Source: Phymorhynchus buccinoides (lineage: Eukaryota > Mollusca > Gastropoda > Neogastropoda > Raphitomidae). From it: a stretch of 64,000 nt of DNA. Made by a program: the position numbers and the translations under genes. This document shows, piece by piece, positions 62,840-64,000 of the stretch. How positions within the stretch are numbered: position 1 is the first letter of the stretch; the number at the start of each line of letters is the position of its first letter. The notes under the pieces were generated by a model. The model was not told the origin of the DNA, made no database searches, and saw nothing but the letters and a program-made list of their open reading frames with translations. Where the stretch lies: the NCBI GenBank assembly GCA_017654935.2, contig CM065706.1, forward strand, positions 12,415,074 through 12,479,073, read 5' to 3'.

Positions 62840-64000
62840 GAGAATAAAAGCTCTGGGTCTGATAGAATAGTAGGCGAATTGTGAAATTGGTTGTAAGGAG
62901 AGCATATTTTTTAAACTTTTTGTAGTGATTTTAAATACATTGTTTAACGAAGGGGGTCGTTTTCCTGTAATTGGACTGAGAATATTTGTATGGCCCTTGT
63001 CAATTAATAAGCAAGTAGCGTAGATAACTATAATAATTAAAGAGTAATTTCTATTGTGACATTAGCAGTAAAATATATAGCTACTATATCAATCGTAGGC
63101 TTCAAGAATGGTAGAGGAAAATATTGTAACTGGAGAATATCCAGGGCTGGGTTAAACTTAATCATTCTGCTATGATTTAATCTATATTCACGCTGGTATC
63201 TTGTGCCAAAGCCGTTCTTTAAACCGTTCAATTATATGTTGATTTTATTGACTTTGAAAAAGGCCTTTGACACGTAAAATAGAACAAACTTTGGCAGTTT
63301 CTACAAGCTGGTATTCCGTGGCGATAAACTCCACAATTGTGATAAAAAGCATGTTACTCATGTGTGGAAAACGAGAATAAGGTGTGGGGAAGATGACTGC
63401 TACCATTAAGTGACATCTGTGTGAAGCAAGGCGATGTTGCGAGTCTTGTTCTTTTTTCACAGTTTGTAATGAATCATAATTTCAGAAGTAATAAGGAATG
63501 GGAAAACATGGAGGCAGTTAACATGGGATATTCTATAGGCTATTTATTCTCTTTGGTGAATGGACGTGCGTATATAGTGAAAACTGTTCATAGGACCAAC
63601 AAACCAACTAAAACAAGGTTATATCGTTCTGCAAAAGTCATTTCAACTAAGGTAACACATGTCGAAAAGTAAACAGCATTGTTTTAAAAAGGGTGGGTAT
63701 TAAGGAAGAGGGAAAGGTGGACTTGTCAGGGCAAATAATGCCAAGTCGTTAAATCCTACAAAAGTACTGGGAATTTATGTTTCAACCAAATCAGTTTCAA
63801 TGTTGCTATGTAAAGACTAGCTAGTATAGGCAAACGTGCATGCTGCTAATGTATGTGCCACGACCTACAGTTATTAGACAACTAATTCAGTAGAACCTTT
63901 TTTAGAAAATTGTATTTGATATTTAGGTCCAACCTGTTTGTGCAATATGGAGGCTGAAGTATGGGACTATTATGATTCTGCTAGGTACTGGAACTGTCAC
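62840..64000 (+). mobile_element. Jockey/CR1-like LINE fragment A2', cut by window end
   Basis: The counterpart of 3390-4550. RT words such as FYFDFEKAFD-like and GVKQGDV-like blocks are recognisable only across frame changes. The copy continues past the end of the window. Confidence 0.75.

Overview
This is eukaryotic, intron- and repeat-dominated DNA with no bacterial or viral gene organisation. Very dense (CA)n, (GA)n and trinucleotide microsatellites, several molluscan-style non-LTR retrotransposons (LINEs) and AT-rich spacers suggest a marine mollusc, most likely a gastropod. That assignment is inference; no marker gene is present. Two N-runs of exactly 500 bases (7756-8255 and 29174-29673) are scaffold gaps, so the window is three contigs: 1-7755, 8256-29173 and 29674-64000.

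Layout. Block A (1 to about 5540) is a nest of broken LINEs: a jockey/CR1-like fragment carrying a 925-bp TTAA-flanked element, an antisense CR1/L2-like 3' end, and a second jockey/CR1-like fragment. Up to about base 4550, block A recurs in the same orientation, collinear but full of small indels, at about 59063-64000 (A'). Block B (8256-23632) recurs as its reverse complement at about 29691-45547 (B'). Each arm holds minisatellites, an element bounded by poly-G and poly-C, a macrosatellite of AT-rich units joined by microsatellites, and an L1/Tx1-like LINE interrupted by a 0.95-kb element with 9-bp target duplications. The loop between the arms (23.6-29.2 kb) is AT-rich with diverged internal duplications. 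Block D (45.5-59.0 kb) is single-copy in this window. It holds long trinucleotide tracts, a foldback element and the only host-gene signal.

The inverted arms begin exactly at, or within 20 bases of, contig ends, and A and A' also lie on different contigs. The simplest reading is that contigs 1 and 2 are one allele and contig 3 the other, with contig 2 scaffolded in the wrong orientation, rather than a natural 15-kb palindrome.

Host gene. On the minus strand, an exon at 53835-53942 and a terminal exon at 52373-52491 have good splice signals and join in phase. Together they encode a Cys-containing segment, a Ser/Gly linker and a hydrophobic C-terminus ending at a stop, which is the form of a GPI-anchor signal. 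A further candidate exon lies upstream at 58614-58734. The 3' splice region of the terminal exon is duplicated 180 bp upstream, which could create an alternative, unanchored end. I could not identify the protein family. All other long open frames are LINE remnants or microsatellite translations.
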